DNA of 53,527 nucleotides from Gammaproteobacteria bacterium (GCA_016199745.1 JACQFZ010000069.1:1-53527); one strand, 5' to 3'. Numbered from the stretch's first letter, positions 16,704 through 24,903 are shown. A program made the numbers and translations. Notes: a model not told the origin generated them from the letters alone.

Positions 16704-17485
16704 GCGTGGGTCTCGTCCTTTGCGGTTTTGCACCAAGCGTAAAGCGCGTCATAGATCGGTATCGCTTGTTCTAATAGAAGCCCATCGTCGGAAATATTCG
16801 CCGACAGCCCGAGCGAGATCGCGAGCAGGCCCGGCGCCTGTGGCGATTTTTCAAGCGTGGCAGTATCGGCCGCGCGCACGATGTCGGCGACGGCGTCGAG
16901 CACCGGGTCGTGGAGATCGAACTCATCGAGGAACGCATCGAAGCTACAGCGCGGTCCGCGGTGCGAGAACATCACGTCGGCAATGTCGTACGGTTGCGCG
17001 CCCAACGCTTCTGCTTCGGTGCGCACGCGGTGCGCCGGCGTGTAAAAGAACAACGCATCGGGATCGATGAAACGGCGCACAAGCCACGGGCACGCGAGCC
17101 GGTCGATCTTCGGCCGCGCGCGCGTTACCCAACGCGAACCGCCGGGAGCGTTGAATTCGGCGCGCGCTCTCACCGTCGCGTGCTGGGCCGTCGTCCAGCT
17201 TTCGATTCCGCCATCGAGATACGATGCCTCGTAGCCGAGCGCCGTCAGTGCCTTGGCGGCGGACTGACTGACGCTCCGTCCGTGCGCGCAATAAACCACC
17301 ACCGGCCGCGTACGCGGCAGCGCCTTCGACCACTGAGCGATGTGCTCGGGATCGCCACGGCGCGCGCTGGGCAACAGGCGCGGCCGCGCGGCGTAATCGT
17401 CTTCGCGGCGCACGTCGACAATGACCGACGACGCCGGCAGACCGAGCTGCGCATACAAATGATCGGAGGAAATCGACGTCGACAT
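16682..17485 (-). CDS. chrB: Rhodanese-ChrB fusion, chromate resistance protein
   Basis: 267 aa from the ATG at 17485, with GAGG 5 bp upstream. Residues ~10-100 are a rhodanese domain with [11 protein letters not shown] and the active Cys loop [11 protein letters not shown]. Residues ~115-255 are the ChrB C-terminal domain: [40 protein letters not shown] and IVRAADT. ChrB-type proteins are linked to chromate sensing or processing. The rhodanese may supply sulfur or act as a redox Cys. It starts 2 bp after the merR gene and overlaps chrA, so all three form one operon. Confidence 0.87.
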   Translation of the reverse strand: MSTSISSDHLYAQLGLPASSVIVDVRREDDYAARPRLLPSARRGDPEHIAQWSKALPRTRPVVVYCAHGRSVSQSAAKALTALGYEASYLDGGIESWTTAQHATVRARAEFNAPGGSRWVTRARPKIDRLACPWLVRRFIDPDALFFYTPAHRVRTEAEALGAQPYDIADVMFSHRGPRCSFDAFLDEFDLHDPVLDAVADIVRAADTATLEKSPQAPGLLAISLGLSANISDDGLLLEQAIPIYDALYAWCKTAKDETHAWPQKKY

Positions 17486-17487
17486 AA

Positions 17488-18327
17488 TCACCTCGGTAAA
17501 TGGGATGACACCAACACCGGCTCGTAGGCCCAAGTAATCTCGGCCCGCGAACCATGGTCATTGGTGATGAATGAGACGGCCGGCGGCTCAACCGCCCGGT
17601 AACCGCGACGGTCAAACCAGTCGAACAACGTATCGAGCGACGCGGTGAGATCGAGCGTGGCCGCGTCGGTGAACTGAACGCCGATAAACGCGGCATCGCG
17701 CGCCGGCAACTGCCGCGTGGCGATACCGTTTGGCATGGTCACCGGCGTCATAATAGGAATGGCTGCTTCGAGCCGACCTTCGTCGTCCGATATGGGATCA
17801 ATCAGCACACAAAACGGTTCGCCCGCGGGCGCCACACCGGCCTGAGCCAACACCGCGTAACCCGCAGTTAGCTCTCCGCGAAAACGTTCAAGCAATGCGC
17901 GCCGCTCTCCCAGAAACGGCCACACCGCCACCATCGTCGCTGAACGTTTGCGCTCGCTAATCGCCGGCCCCTCGGTTGGTGCGTTATTGCGCAGCAATGT
18001 CAGCGCTGCTTGTAACGCACGCTTCTGTCGCGCGAACCGCTGTTCGCCTTCCTGCGCGAAGCGATACAACAGCGCTTCGGCACGCGCCGAGTCGGCGACA
18101 ACGGCCGCCACGTCCGCGAGCGGCAGCTCCATATCGCGCAGCGTGCGAATCAAACGCCCGAGCGCAATTTGATCGTCGCGGTAGTAGCGATAGCCGTTGC
18201 TCGTCTCCACCGCCGCCGGCCGCAGCAGTCCTTGCTCGTCGTACAGCCGCAACGCTTTGGGCGACAGCTGCGTCGCCGCGGCGAATTCTCCAATGGAAAG
18301 GAGACGCGAGGGTTGTTGAAAATCCAT
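17488..18327 (-). CDS. MerR-family regulator with GyrI-like effector domain
   Basis: 279 aa from the ATG at 18327; the GTG at 18333 would lie in or before the transcription start. The N-terminal winged helix reads LSIGEFAAATQLSPKALRLY then DEQGLLRPA and NGYRYY. It is followed by a dimerising coil (residues ~75-120). The C-terminal ~150 residues resemble GyrI/AraC-type effector domains, which bind small molecules, rather than the short Cys loop of metal MerR proteins. It is the first gene of the operon with chrB and chrA. It probably autoregulates from the 19-bp spacer promoter directly upstream. The inducer cannot be read from sequence. Confidence 0.88.
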   Translation of the reverse strand: MDFQQPSRLLSIGEFAAATQLSPKALRLYDEQGLLRPAAVETSNGYRYYRDDQIALGRLIRTLRDMELPLADVAAVVADSARAEALLYRFAQEGEQRFARQKRALQAALTLLRNNAPTEGPAISERKRSATMVAVWPFLGERRALLERFRGELTAGYAVLAQAGVAPAGEPFCVLIDPISDDEGRLEAAIPIMTPVTMPNGIATRQLPARDAAFIGVQFTDAATLDLTASLDTLFDWFDRRGYRAVEPPAVSFITNDHGSRAEITWAYEPVLVSSHLPR

Positions 18328-18333
18328 GGCCAC

Positions 18334-18364
18334 ACTCTACCGGTTGCCCTAAGGGCAAGGTCAA
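18334..18364 (-). promoter_or_regulatory. MerR-type promoter with 19-bp spacer
   Basis: On the minus strand TTGACC (18364-18359) and TAGAGT (18339-18334) are separated by exactly 19 bp. The perfect dyad TTGCCC-TTA-GGGCAA lies in the spacer. An overlong spacer holding a dyad is the signature of MerR-activated promoters. The expected start of transcription falls at or within a base or two of the ATG at 18327, so the transcript is probably leaderless. Confidence 0.85.
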
Positions 18365-18515
18365 GCCGATTCACGCGGTGGTTTAGCGAATTCGCCGGAA
18401 ATCGCTCAATGCTCAAAAAAATCCATCTTTCTAACCCTTAGTCTCAGGTATCAGAACCTTAACCAATAACGCGGCTATGCATAGGCGTAGCCGTACCTGA
18501 GAAAACTCTTATTTT

Positions 18516-18534
18516 CTTCTCAGCGACTTCTCAG
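18516..18534 (+). promoter_or_regulatory. Direct repeats for an OmpR-type response regulator
   Basis: CTTCTCAG occurs twice with an 11-bp period (18516-18523 and 18527-18534). A third copy on the other strand (CTGAGAA) lies at 18497-18503. Tandem sites one helical turn apart are typical of OmpR-family regulators. The -10-like CATACT at 18545-18550 follows. The response regulator two genes downstream is the obvious candidate. Confidence 0.55.
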
Positions 18535-18587
18535 ATTGATTTCCCATACTGCGACTTCCTAAACATCTTTCCACAAGGAGATAGTTA

Positions 18588-19166
18588 ATGAAGTCCGCAA
18601 ACCCCGTATTCTCTAAATCAAACACGACCCTGGCGATGGTACTCTTATTGTGTGCAACCGGACTGTCGGCGTCATTCGCCTATGCCGGCGGTGATCAGAG
18701 CGCGCTTCCAGCACGGTTGCCCGACGCCAAAATCAGTCTCGTGGACGGCATCAATCGTGCCGAGCAGTTAGCCGGTTTGCCGATCTCGGCGAAGCTCGAA
18801 ATGTCGGGCAAGGATTTGCACTTAAGCGTGTACACCGCGAAGCAAGGTCGTGCGGTTGCTGCGGAGCAAAACGAATTAGTTGAATTGGACGGCGATGCCA
18901 CCAAAACCAGCTGGTCGCCGGAAAAAGAAGTCTTCGGCGACAAACCTCATATTGCTCGCTCGGCCATGCATTTGACGGTCATGCAGCAAACCCAACTGAG
19001 CTTGGCCGAGCTGGTGAAAAAGGCCGCCGCGCAACAGCAAGGAATGATCTACTCGATCACCCCAGCCATCCAAAACGGCAAACCGGCGTTCAAATTGTTA
19101 GCCCTGCAGGCAGGCAAAACCGTGGAATCGTGGATCGATCTTGCCGGGAACCCATTGGCCTACTGA
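18588..19166 (+). CDS. Periplasmic PepSY-domain protein
   Basis: 192 aa. A signal peptide is clear: basic start, the hydrophobic run LAMVLLLCATGLSASF and the cleavage site AYA-GG near residue 33. The mature part holds two PepSY-like modules. One runs from INRAEQLAGLPISAKLEMSG to ELVELDGD, the other from ELVKKAAAQQQG to ESWIDLAGNPL. AAGGAG stands 8 bp before the ATG. PepSY proteins often precede two-component systems for metals or envelope stress, and the gene lies 135 bp before such a pair. It may act as a periplasmic partner or target of that system. Confidence 0.75.
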   Translation: MKSANPVFSKSNTTLAMVLLLCATGLSASFAYAGGDQSALPARLPDAKISLVDGINRAEQLAGLPISAKLEMSGKDLHLSVYTAKQGRAVAAEQNELVELDGDATKTSWSPEKEVFGDKPHIARSAMHLTVMQQTQLSLAELVKKAAAQQQGMIYSITPAIQNGKPAFKLLALQAGKTVESWIDLAGNPLAY

Positions 19167-19230
19167 TGGGCCACAACACCCGATACAGTGTTTGCGGTTG
19201 CACATATTAAGGATAAATTGCACTCGTTCT

Positions 19231-19266
19231 CCGATGGCTCGCCACGGTGTAGTGGCGAGCCATCGG
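19231..19266 (+). other. 15-bp perfect hairpin between the PepSY and regulator genes
   Basis: CCGATGGCTCGCCAC and its exact complement GTGGCGAGCCATCGG are separated by the 6-nt loop GGTGTA. There is no T tract after it, so it is not a standard intrinsic terminator. It could attenuate transcription or protect the 3' end of the pepSY mRNA, separating its level from that of the regulator genes. Confidence 0.65.
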
Positions 19267-19301
19267 ATCTCTGCTGGCGAATTAATTTAGGAAACACAAC
19301 G

Positions 19302-19985
19302 ATGCGCGTCCTGGTCGTGGAGGATGAGCCCGGCATTGCGAATTTCATGCGCGACGGCTTGGCCGAGGCCGGTTATGCGGTTGATGTCGCCGTCGACGGC
19401 GAGCAAGGGCTGCACCACGCCAGTGGTGGCCCGTACGACGCCATCATCCTCGACATCCTGCTGCCAAAGCGCGACGGCTTATCGTTGCTAAAGCAACTGC
19501 GCACCGACGGCAATCGCGTACCGGTTCTGTTGCTGACCGCCAAGGATACGATCGACGATCGCATCGCCGGCTTGGACGGCGGGGCCGACGACTATCTGGT
19601 CAAGCCGTTCGCCTTCAGCGAACTGCTGGCGCGAGTCCGTGCGTTGCTGCGGCGTCCGCCGCTGCAAGTCGGTACTGAATTGCGCGTTGCCGACATGACG
19701 ATGGATCTGGCGCAGCGCAAAGTGTCGCGCGCCGGTAAAACGATTGCGCTGAGTCCGCGCGAATTCTCCTTACTCGAATATTTGATGCGCAACCCGCGCC
19801 ATGTCCTGACCCGTACGCAGATCGTTGAGCGGGTTTGGAACAGCGATTTCTTCGGCGACCTCAATGTGATCGAGGTCTATGTCGGTTACCTTCGGCGCAA
19901 GATCAACAAGCCCGGGCAAACTGCGCTGATTCAAACCGTGCGCGGCGTTGGTTATCGCCTGTTGGGAGATGCCAGCGATGTTTGA
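19302..19985 (+). CDS. OmpR-family response regulator
   Basis: 227 aa from the ATG at 19302 (AGGAAA 8 bp upstream). The receiver has the acidic pair VVEDEPG, the phosphorylation Asp in IILDILLPKRDG and the Lys of DYLVKPFAF. The C-terminal winged helix has LSPREFSLLEYLMRNPRHVL and VYVGYLRRKI. It overlaps the sensor kinase by 8 nt. It probably controls the PepSY gene through the TTCTCAG repeats. The signal is likely a metal or envelope cue, judged by the neighbours only. Confidence 0.92.
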   Translation: MRVLVVEDEPGIANFMRDGLAEAGYAVDVAVDGEQGLHHASGGPYDAIILDILLPKRDGLSLLKQLRTDGNRVPVLLLTAKDTIDDRIAGLDGGADDYLVKPFAFSELLARVRALLRRPPLQVGTELRVADMTMDLAQRKVSRAGKTIALSPREFSLLEYLMRNPRHVLTRTQIVERVWNSDFFGDLNVIEVYVGYLRRKINKPGQTALIQTVRGVGYRLLGDASDV

Positions 19986-21402
19986 CGGCGGCTGGCGTTC
20001 GTTTCGCGTACGGCTGACGCTGTGGTACTTAGCGTTGCTGTTGATCGTGCTGTCGTTGTTCGGCGTGTATTTGTATTTCCAGCTGCAGCGAACGCTGTTG
20101 CAATCCACCGATGAAGGTCTGAAGGTCGCCGTTGCCCAGGCGCTGAGCTACGTTGCCGACAACAAAGCCGAACCCGATTTTGTCGACAGCGAAGAGTACC
20201 GCCATGCCGCACGTCATATAACTCAGGCCGGTTTCAGCATTCGACTGCTGCGGCCCGATGGTACGAACATCGCCGGCTTCGGCCGGCAAAACGGTTTGCC
20301 ATGGCCGGCACGTATCGAGCCCGGTTTCGTTACGGCCGACGTCAACGGCGGCACCTACCAAGGGCAACCGTGGCGCACCTATACCCAGCGAATCGCCGAC
20401 GGCAGCGGAAATTTGCGCGGTTGGGCGCAGGCGGCCAAAGCATTGACGCCCATCCAAGAGGCGCTGTCAGGATTGATGTTGAGCATGTTGATTGCGGTGC
20501 CGGTGCTGCTGGTGTTCGTCGGCATCGGCGGCATTTTTCTGGCCGATCGCGCACTGCGGCCGGTCGATCGCATCCGCCGGACCGCCGATGAAATCAGCGC
20601 GCAAGATTTCAGCCGTCGTATCGACTACCGCGGTGTGCCCGACGAGATCGGCCGTCTGGCGGCGACCGTCGATCGCATGCTCGACCGCATTCAACAAGCG
20701 TTCGAGAACGAACGCCGCTTCACCGCCGATGCCAGCCATGAGCTACGAACGCCGCTCGCCGCCATCAAGGGCCAGATTGGTGTGGCGCTCAGCCGGTCGC
20801 GCGGTATTGAGGAGTATCAAGTAGTCCTTCAACAAGTCGAACGTGAAGCGGATCGTCTCATCCGACTCAGCAACGACCTGTTGATGTTGGCGCGCATGGA
20901 TCAAGCGAACAATCGCTCGGCCGTGGAAGAAATCGATCTCAGCGAGTTGCTGCCGAGCGTCGTTGCGCAGATGTCGCCGATGGCGCAGGCGTCCACCGTC
21001 AGCATTGACGTCGCAGTGCCTGCCGGGTTGTCGATGCAAGGAAGCGTCGACCAACTGATTCGAGTGTTCCTGAATATCATCGACAACGCCATCAAGTACT
21101 CGCCGCCGGGTGGCGAGATCCATCTCACCGCGAAGCGCACAGAGCAATGGATTGAAATTACTGTCGTCGATCAAGGCAAAGGGATCGCGCCCGAATTGTT
21201 GCCGCGGTTGACGGAACGCTTTTTCCGCGTCGAGGTCGACCGTTCGCGCGAGCGTGGCGGCGCCGGCCTTGGCTTGAGCATCGTGAATGAAATCGTGCGG
21301 CTTCATCACGGGCGTCTGGCGTTTACCAGCGACGTGGGACACGGCACCTGCGTATCGCTATCTCTGCCGACACATCGAGTTGCCAATCCTGGAGAGGGCT
21401 AA
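19978..21402 (+). CDS. Sensor histidine kinase
   Basis: 474 aa from the ATG at 19978. There are two membrane segments (residues ~14-34 and ~160-185) around a periplasmic domain of ~125 residues, then a HAMP domain (DRALRPVDRIRRTADEI). The HisKA box is ASHELRTPLAAIKG and the ATPase has NAIKYSPPGG, DQGKGI and GGAGLGLSIV. The periplasmic region shows no His or Cys cluster that would point to a metal. It is cotranscribed with the response regulator and overlaps the next gene by 1 nt. Confidence 0.92.
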   Translation: MFDGGWRSFRVRLTLWYLALLLIVLSLFGVYLYFQLQRTLLQSTDEGLKVAVAQALSYVADNKAEPDFVDSEEYRHAARHITQAGFSIRLLRPDGTNIAGFGRQNGLPWPARIEPGFVTADVNGGTYQGQPWRTYTQRIADGSGNLRGWAQAAKALTPIQEALSGLMLSMLIAVPVLLVFVGIGGIFLADRALRPVDRIRRTADEISAQDFSRRIDYRGVPDEIGRLAATVDRMLDRIQQAFENERRFTADASHELRTPLAAIKGQIGVALSRSRGIEEYQVVLQQVEREADRLIRLSNDLLMLARMDQANNRSAVEEIDLSELLPSVVAQMSPMAQASTVSIDVAVPAGLSMQGSVDQLIRVFLNIIDNAIKYSPPGGEIHLTAKRTEQWIEITVVDQGKGIAPELLPRLTERFFRVEVDRSRERGGAGLGLSIVNEIVRLHHGRLAFTSDVGHGTCVSLSLPTHRVANPGEG

Positions 21403-22022
21403 TGGTTAGGATTTTTGCGTTGCTGCTGTGGTTTGTGTCGGTGCCGGTATTGGCCGACGCCGGTTCATTCGACCGTGACAAGCCGGGTTCGCCGCCGGCG
21501 GACTGGACGGCAGGTGTTACCGGACACGGGACGCCGAAATGGTCGGTAGAAACCGATGCGACCGCACCCAGTCTGCCCAACGTGTTGAAGCAGTCGGGCA
21601 GCGGCACATTTCCCTGGTGTGTGAAACAAGGCGCTTCCCTCGAGAACGGTTTCGCGGAGGTAAAGTTCAAATCCATCGCCGGACGGGAAGATCAAGCAGG
21701 CGGGCTGGTATGGCGTTGGAAGGACGCCAACAACTACTACGTCGCCCGCGCGAATGCACTGGAGAATAACGTCTCGCTCTATTACACCGAGAACGGTACT
21801 CGCAAGACGATCGCCTACGTCGACGCGCCGGTGGCGCCGAACCAATGGCATACGTTAGGCGTCGAGTTCGCGGGAACGACGATCCGCGTTTTCTTGAACG
21901 GCAAGAAATACATCGAGCGGCAGGACGACCATATCACCGGCCCCGGTGCCGTCGGCGTGTGGACTAAAGCCGACAGCGTGACCGCGTTCGATGACTTCCG
22001 TTATGGGGTTGGGCCGCGTTAA
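21402..22022 (+). CDS. Secreted LamG/DUF1080-like protein
   Basis: 206 aa. A signal peptide (FALLLWFVSVPVLA, cleavage near residue 19) leads a beta-sandwich of the concanavalin type. The motifs are AEVKFKSIAGREDQAGGLVW, YYVARANALENNVSLYY, PNQWHTLGVEFAG and AFDDFRYG. Similar domains are annotated as DUF1080 or 3-keto-disaccharide hydrolase, or LamG. Its ATG overlaps the stop of the kinase gene by one base and GGAGAGGG lies ahead, so it belongs to the operon. A binding role is likelier than catalysis, but this is inference. Confidence 0.65.
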   Translation: MVRIFALLLWFVSVPVLADAGSFDRDKPGSPPADWTAGVTGHGTPKWSVETDATAPSLPNVLKQSGSGTFPWCVKQGASLENGFAEVKFKSIAGREDQAGGLVWRWKDANNYYVARANALENNVSLYYTENGTRKTIAYVDAPVAPNQWHTLGVEFAGTTIRVFLNGKKYIERQDDHITGPGAVGVWTKADSVTAFDDFRYGVGPR

Positions 22023-22092
22023 AAGGCTGCTGTGGGTGCCGACCTTGGTGTTGTGCAACACTATCAAAACACGATTGCGCGATCTCTTATCG

Positions 22093-23166
22093 ATGACGAA
22101 AATTTTTCTCAAGCCGGGTGTTTCGAGCGCGCTGCTCGCCGCAGTGCTGTTTGGAGCGAGCGTTCCACTCGCCAAGCTGTTGGGCGGCACGGTTGTGTCG
22201 CCGCTATTGCTCGCCGGCTTGCTCTATCTCGGTTCGGGGCTGGGATTGCTCGCCTGGTGGTTATTAAGCCGCGCGCGCGTTGACCACGGCGCACACGACG
22301 CCGCGCTCACGCGCCGCGATCTTCCTTGGCTCGCAGGCGCGATACTCTCGGGTGGCGTTGTCGGCCCGGTATTGCTCATGATGGGTTTAATGCAAGCAAC
22401 GGCGGCAGGTGCATCGCTGCTGCTTAACGTCGAAGGTGTCTTCACCGCGCTGCTCGCGTGGTTCGTGTTCAAGGAGAACTTCGATCGCCGTATCGCGTTA
22501 GGCATGGCATTGATCGTCGCCGGAGGGGTGGTGTTGTCATGGCCGAGTGACGCACGCTGGGAGACGTCACTCGGGACGTTGTTCATCGCCGGCGCCTGTC
22601 TTTGCTGGGCGATTGACAACAATCTCACGCGCAAGATCGCCGCCGGCGATCCGGTGCAGATTGCCGGGTTGAAGGGTCTAATCGCGGGACTGACGAACAC
22701 AGGTATCGCGCTCGGCGTCGGCGCTACGTTACCGAATGTCAACACGGTGCTCGCCGTCGGTGTCGTCGGTATGCTCGGCTACGGTATGAGCCTGGTGTTA
22801 TTCGTGCTCGCGTTGCGTCATCTCGGCAGCGCCCGCACCGGCGCCTACTTTTCCGTCGCACCGTTCTTCGGCGCGGCGTTATCGTTGTTGTTGCTGCAAG
22901 AAACGCCGGGTCCGTTGTTTTGGATCGCCACAGCGTTCATGGGCGCTGGCGTGTGGCTGCATCTAACGGAACGCCATGAGCATGCGCATCAACACGAAAC
23001 ACTCACACACGCCCATCGTCACGTGCACGATGAGCATCATCAACACCAGCACGACTTCCCTTGGAACGACTCTGAGCCGCACGTTCATTTACACCGGCAT
23101 GAGCCGATCGTGCACAAGCATCCGCATTATCCCGATATTCATCACCGGCATCGGCACCAGCATTGA
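22093..23166 (+). CDS. EamA/DMT-family permease with His-rich C-terminus
   Basis: 357 aa from the ATG at 22093; an in-frame ATG at 21991 lies inside the previous gene. Ten hydrophobic segments with two EamA repeats span residues 1-290 (LLAAVLFGASVPLAKLLGG, LLNVEGVFTALLAWFVFKEN, VALRHLGSARTGAYF-type motif with LALRHLGSARTGAYFSVAPF). The last ~68 residues hold about two dozen His in HxH steps, among them HHQHQHDF, HVHLHRHEPIVHKHPHYP and DIHHRHRHQH. Such a tail should bind divalent metal in the cytoplasm. The transported substrate is unknown. Its place on a metal island suggests export. Confidence 0.85.
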   Translation: MTKIFLKPGVSSALLAAVLFGASVPLAKLLGGTVVSPLLLAGLLYLGSGLGLLAWWLLSRARVDHGAHDAALTRRDLPWLAGAILSGGVVGPVLLMMGLMQATAAGASLLLNVEGVFTALLAWFVFKENFDRRIALGMALIVAGGVVLSWPSDARWETSLGTLFIAGACLCWAIDNNLTRKIAAGDPVQIAGLKGLIAGLTNTGIALGVGATLPNVNTVLAVGVVGMLGYGMSLVLFVLALRHLGSARTGAYFSVAPFFGAALSLLLLQETPGPLFWIATAFMGAGVWLHLTERHEHAHQHETLTHAHRHVHDEHHQHQHDFPWNDSEPHVHLHRHEPIVHKHPHYPDIHHRHRHQH

Positions 23167-23176
23167 TCCAGCAAGT

Positions 23177-23195
23177 AGCTCATAGCGTATGAGCT
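23177..23195 (+). terminator. Hairpin after the His-rich permease
   Basis: AGCTCATA-GCG-TATGAGCT is a perfect 8-bp stem with a 3-nt loop, 11 bp past the stop codon. The T content after it is low (GGGCGCCATTCTTCT), so termination would be weak. Confidence 0.4.
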
Positions 23196-23271
23196 GGGCG
23201 CCATTCTTCTCAACGTTGCTCTCGGAAACGCTCTTGCGTGACAGCTGAAGCGTTGTTGCCGTATCGGCTGA

Positions 23272-23436
23272 ACAAGGACTAACGATGAACGCGACGTAAA
23301 GCTGAGGCAGCGGAACAAGAAGCGGCCGCTTGAGGAAATTTGCAAAGCGGCATCTGAGCTAGATGCGACTACGAAGCCGGAGTATCCGCAGAATATTCAC
23401 AAACAAACCGAAAACGCTATTAAGCTATTGATTTAA
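23272..23436 (+). other. Open frame without start, ending at the tRNA-Thr
   Basis: From the TGA at 23269 an open frame of about 55 codons runs to a TAA at 23434-23436, two bases from the tRNA CCA. It has a charged, protein-like composition (KLRQRNKKRPLEEIC, then ASELDATTKPEYP) but no start codon. It could be the tail of a gene lost by deletion, perhaps an integration gene given its location. It may also be chance. The rest of 23196-23437 shows nothing. Confidence 0.2.
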
Positions 23437-23437
23437 T

Positions 23438-23513
<76 letters not shown>

Positions 23514-23577
23514 CCAGGAAAAATGAGCGCGCAAGTATAAGCCTAACGGGGCCGCCAACCAACTATAAAATCGATGA

Positions 23578-24003
23578 TTAGCTGTCCTGGCGACGCAATC
23601 GAATAATCACATCTACGCCCTGCAATTCCGTGTTTTCGGGTAGCGACGGTAGCCCGGTAACCTTGACCTGGGTCGCATCGATATCCGTCAGCCGCCCGGT
23701 CGCCTCGTCATAAAAATGGTAATGCGGAAGGGTATTGGGGTCGTAAAAAACGCGTTTTGGGTCAGCAATGACTTCTCGGACAACTCCTCTCGACGCCAAT
23801 AAGCCCAGCGTGTTGTATACCGTCGCTTTCGACACTTTCTGGTTACTAGCATTAACTTTACTGAATACCTCTTCCGCTGAAAGGTGGGTGCCATGAGAAA
23901 AAATGACACGCGCAATCAATATGCGTTGTGCGGTTGGACTAATACCATGCGTCCGCAAAAGCGTCGCCACATCCGATTCAGTTGAGGGGAAACTGAGCGC
24001 CAT
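23578..24003 (-). CDS. Fur-family transcriptional regulator (Irr/PerR-like)
   Basis: 141 aa. The winged helix spans residues ~10-80: LLRTHGISPTAQRILIARVI, HLSAEEVFSKV, SKATVYNTLGLLASRGVV. The dimer domain has VFYDPNTLPHYHFYDEATG, where HYH is a likely regulatory metal or haem site. The CxxC pairs that bind structural zinc in Fur and PerR are absent, as in Irr-type members. A TATACT (24016-24011) lies only 7 bp before the ATG, so the transcript may be leaderless or the promoter self-blocked. Target genes cannot be read from the sequence; it is next to the tRNA-Thr. Confidence 0.88.
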   Translation of the reverse strand: MALSFPSTESDVATLLRTHGISPTAQRILIARVIFSHGTHLSAEEVFSKVNASNQKVSKATVYNTLGLLASRGVVREVIADPKRVFYDPNTLPHYHFYDEATGRLTDIDATQVKVTGLPSLPENTELQGVDVIIRLRRQDS

Positions 24004-24236
24004 TTATTAAAGTATAAATTTAGACATCGGCTTGGGTCGAACCCAATTTGCAGCTCGGCGTTCTCCTCCATAGCTGCCAGCGTATCTAATCGACCGATCA
24101 GCGGCCGGTCGCTTTACCCACTGACGTTTTGCGGCAATTGCGGAGCCTTACGACCGCAGTAGACTTAACAAAGAAAACGCCAAGGGTACTAATTTCCACC
24201 CGCAAAATACGGCTTGAGCTCAAGGGACATTCATCT

Positions 24237-24893
24237 ATGTATCCGACTTCGATTTCAGTCTGGACCCCTACTGATCCTTTTGTCGGTATTAATGAACCGT
24301 TTGTCTTCCTTAACTCAACGTATCAGTTACCTAATATCGGTAAAAATATACCGTCTGTCTTAAATCAGTCTGAATCTGCAGGTTTTACACTGATTGAGCT
24401 CATGGTAACGCTCGTCATCGCTGCCGTCTTGATCGGCCTTTCCGCTCCCGGCATGTCGCAAATCGTAGCGAGCCACCGACTCAGCGGACAGGTCAATGAT
24501 TTCTTGGCAGACCTTAACTTCGCCCGCAGTGAAGCAGTTAAGCGCGGAACCACGGTAGGTGTTTGTTCCGGAAATGCTACCAGCGGTTGTACGGGTGCAT
24601 GGAATGCAGGTCGAATCGTTTTCTTCGACGTCAATGGCAACAACGCCTGGGACAGCGGCGATACCGTTTTACGTGGCCGCCAGGCGATCTACACGAATAG
24701 CACAATAACGAGTACTGGAACACTAATCGTTTTTAGCGGCTCCGGCGCTCTTGCTCTAGATGGCGCTGGCAACCGGATCGGGAAGGCATTTTACGTATTT
24801 TGCTACAACAACGTGCCCGCTAGAGGTAAGCAAGTTAGCGTCGGCGATATGGGTCAGAGCTCGACGTTATCAGCTGCTCCCAATGCATGTTAA
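24237..24893 (+). CDS. fimT: Minor type IV pilin FimT/GspH-like
   Basis: 218 aa from the ATG at 24237 (AAGGGA 10-11 bp upstream); an ATG at 24129 would add 36 more residues. The prepilin motif is [11 protein letters not shown] with Glu5, followed by a long hydrophobic helix and the FLADLNFARSEAVKRG region typical of FimT/GspH. The C-terminal domain is a small beta fold with FDVNGNNAWDSGDTVL. The leader before the cleavage site is 49 residues, far longer than the usual 5-25, and no closer in-frame ATG, GTG or TTG is visible. It opens the minor pilin operon. Confidence 0.88.
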   Translation: MYPTSISVWTPTDPFVGINEPFVFLNSTYQLPNIGKNIPSVLNQSESAGFTLIELMVTLVIAAVLIGLSAPGMSQIVASHRLSGQVNDFLADLNFARSEAVKRGTTVGVCSGNATSGCTGAWNAGRIVFFDVNGNNAWDSGDTVLRGRQAIYTNSTITSTGTLIVFSGSGALALDGAGNRIGKAFYVFCYNNVPARGKQVSVGDMGQSSTLSAAPNAC

Positions 24894-24903
24894 GGCGCAA
24901 AAC

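Noticed and set aside
14243-23437. Integrase gene in the island
   Set aside because: No tyrosine or serine recombinase motif is seen in any ORF; the open frame at 23272-23436 is too short and lacks a start.
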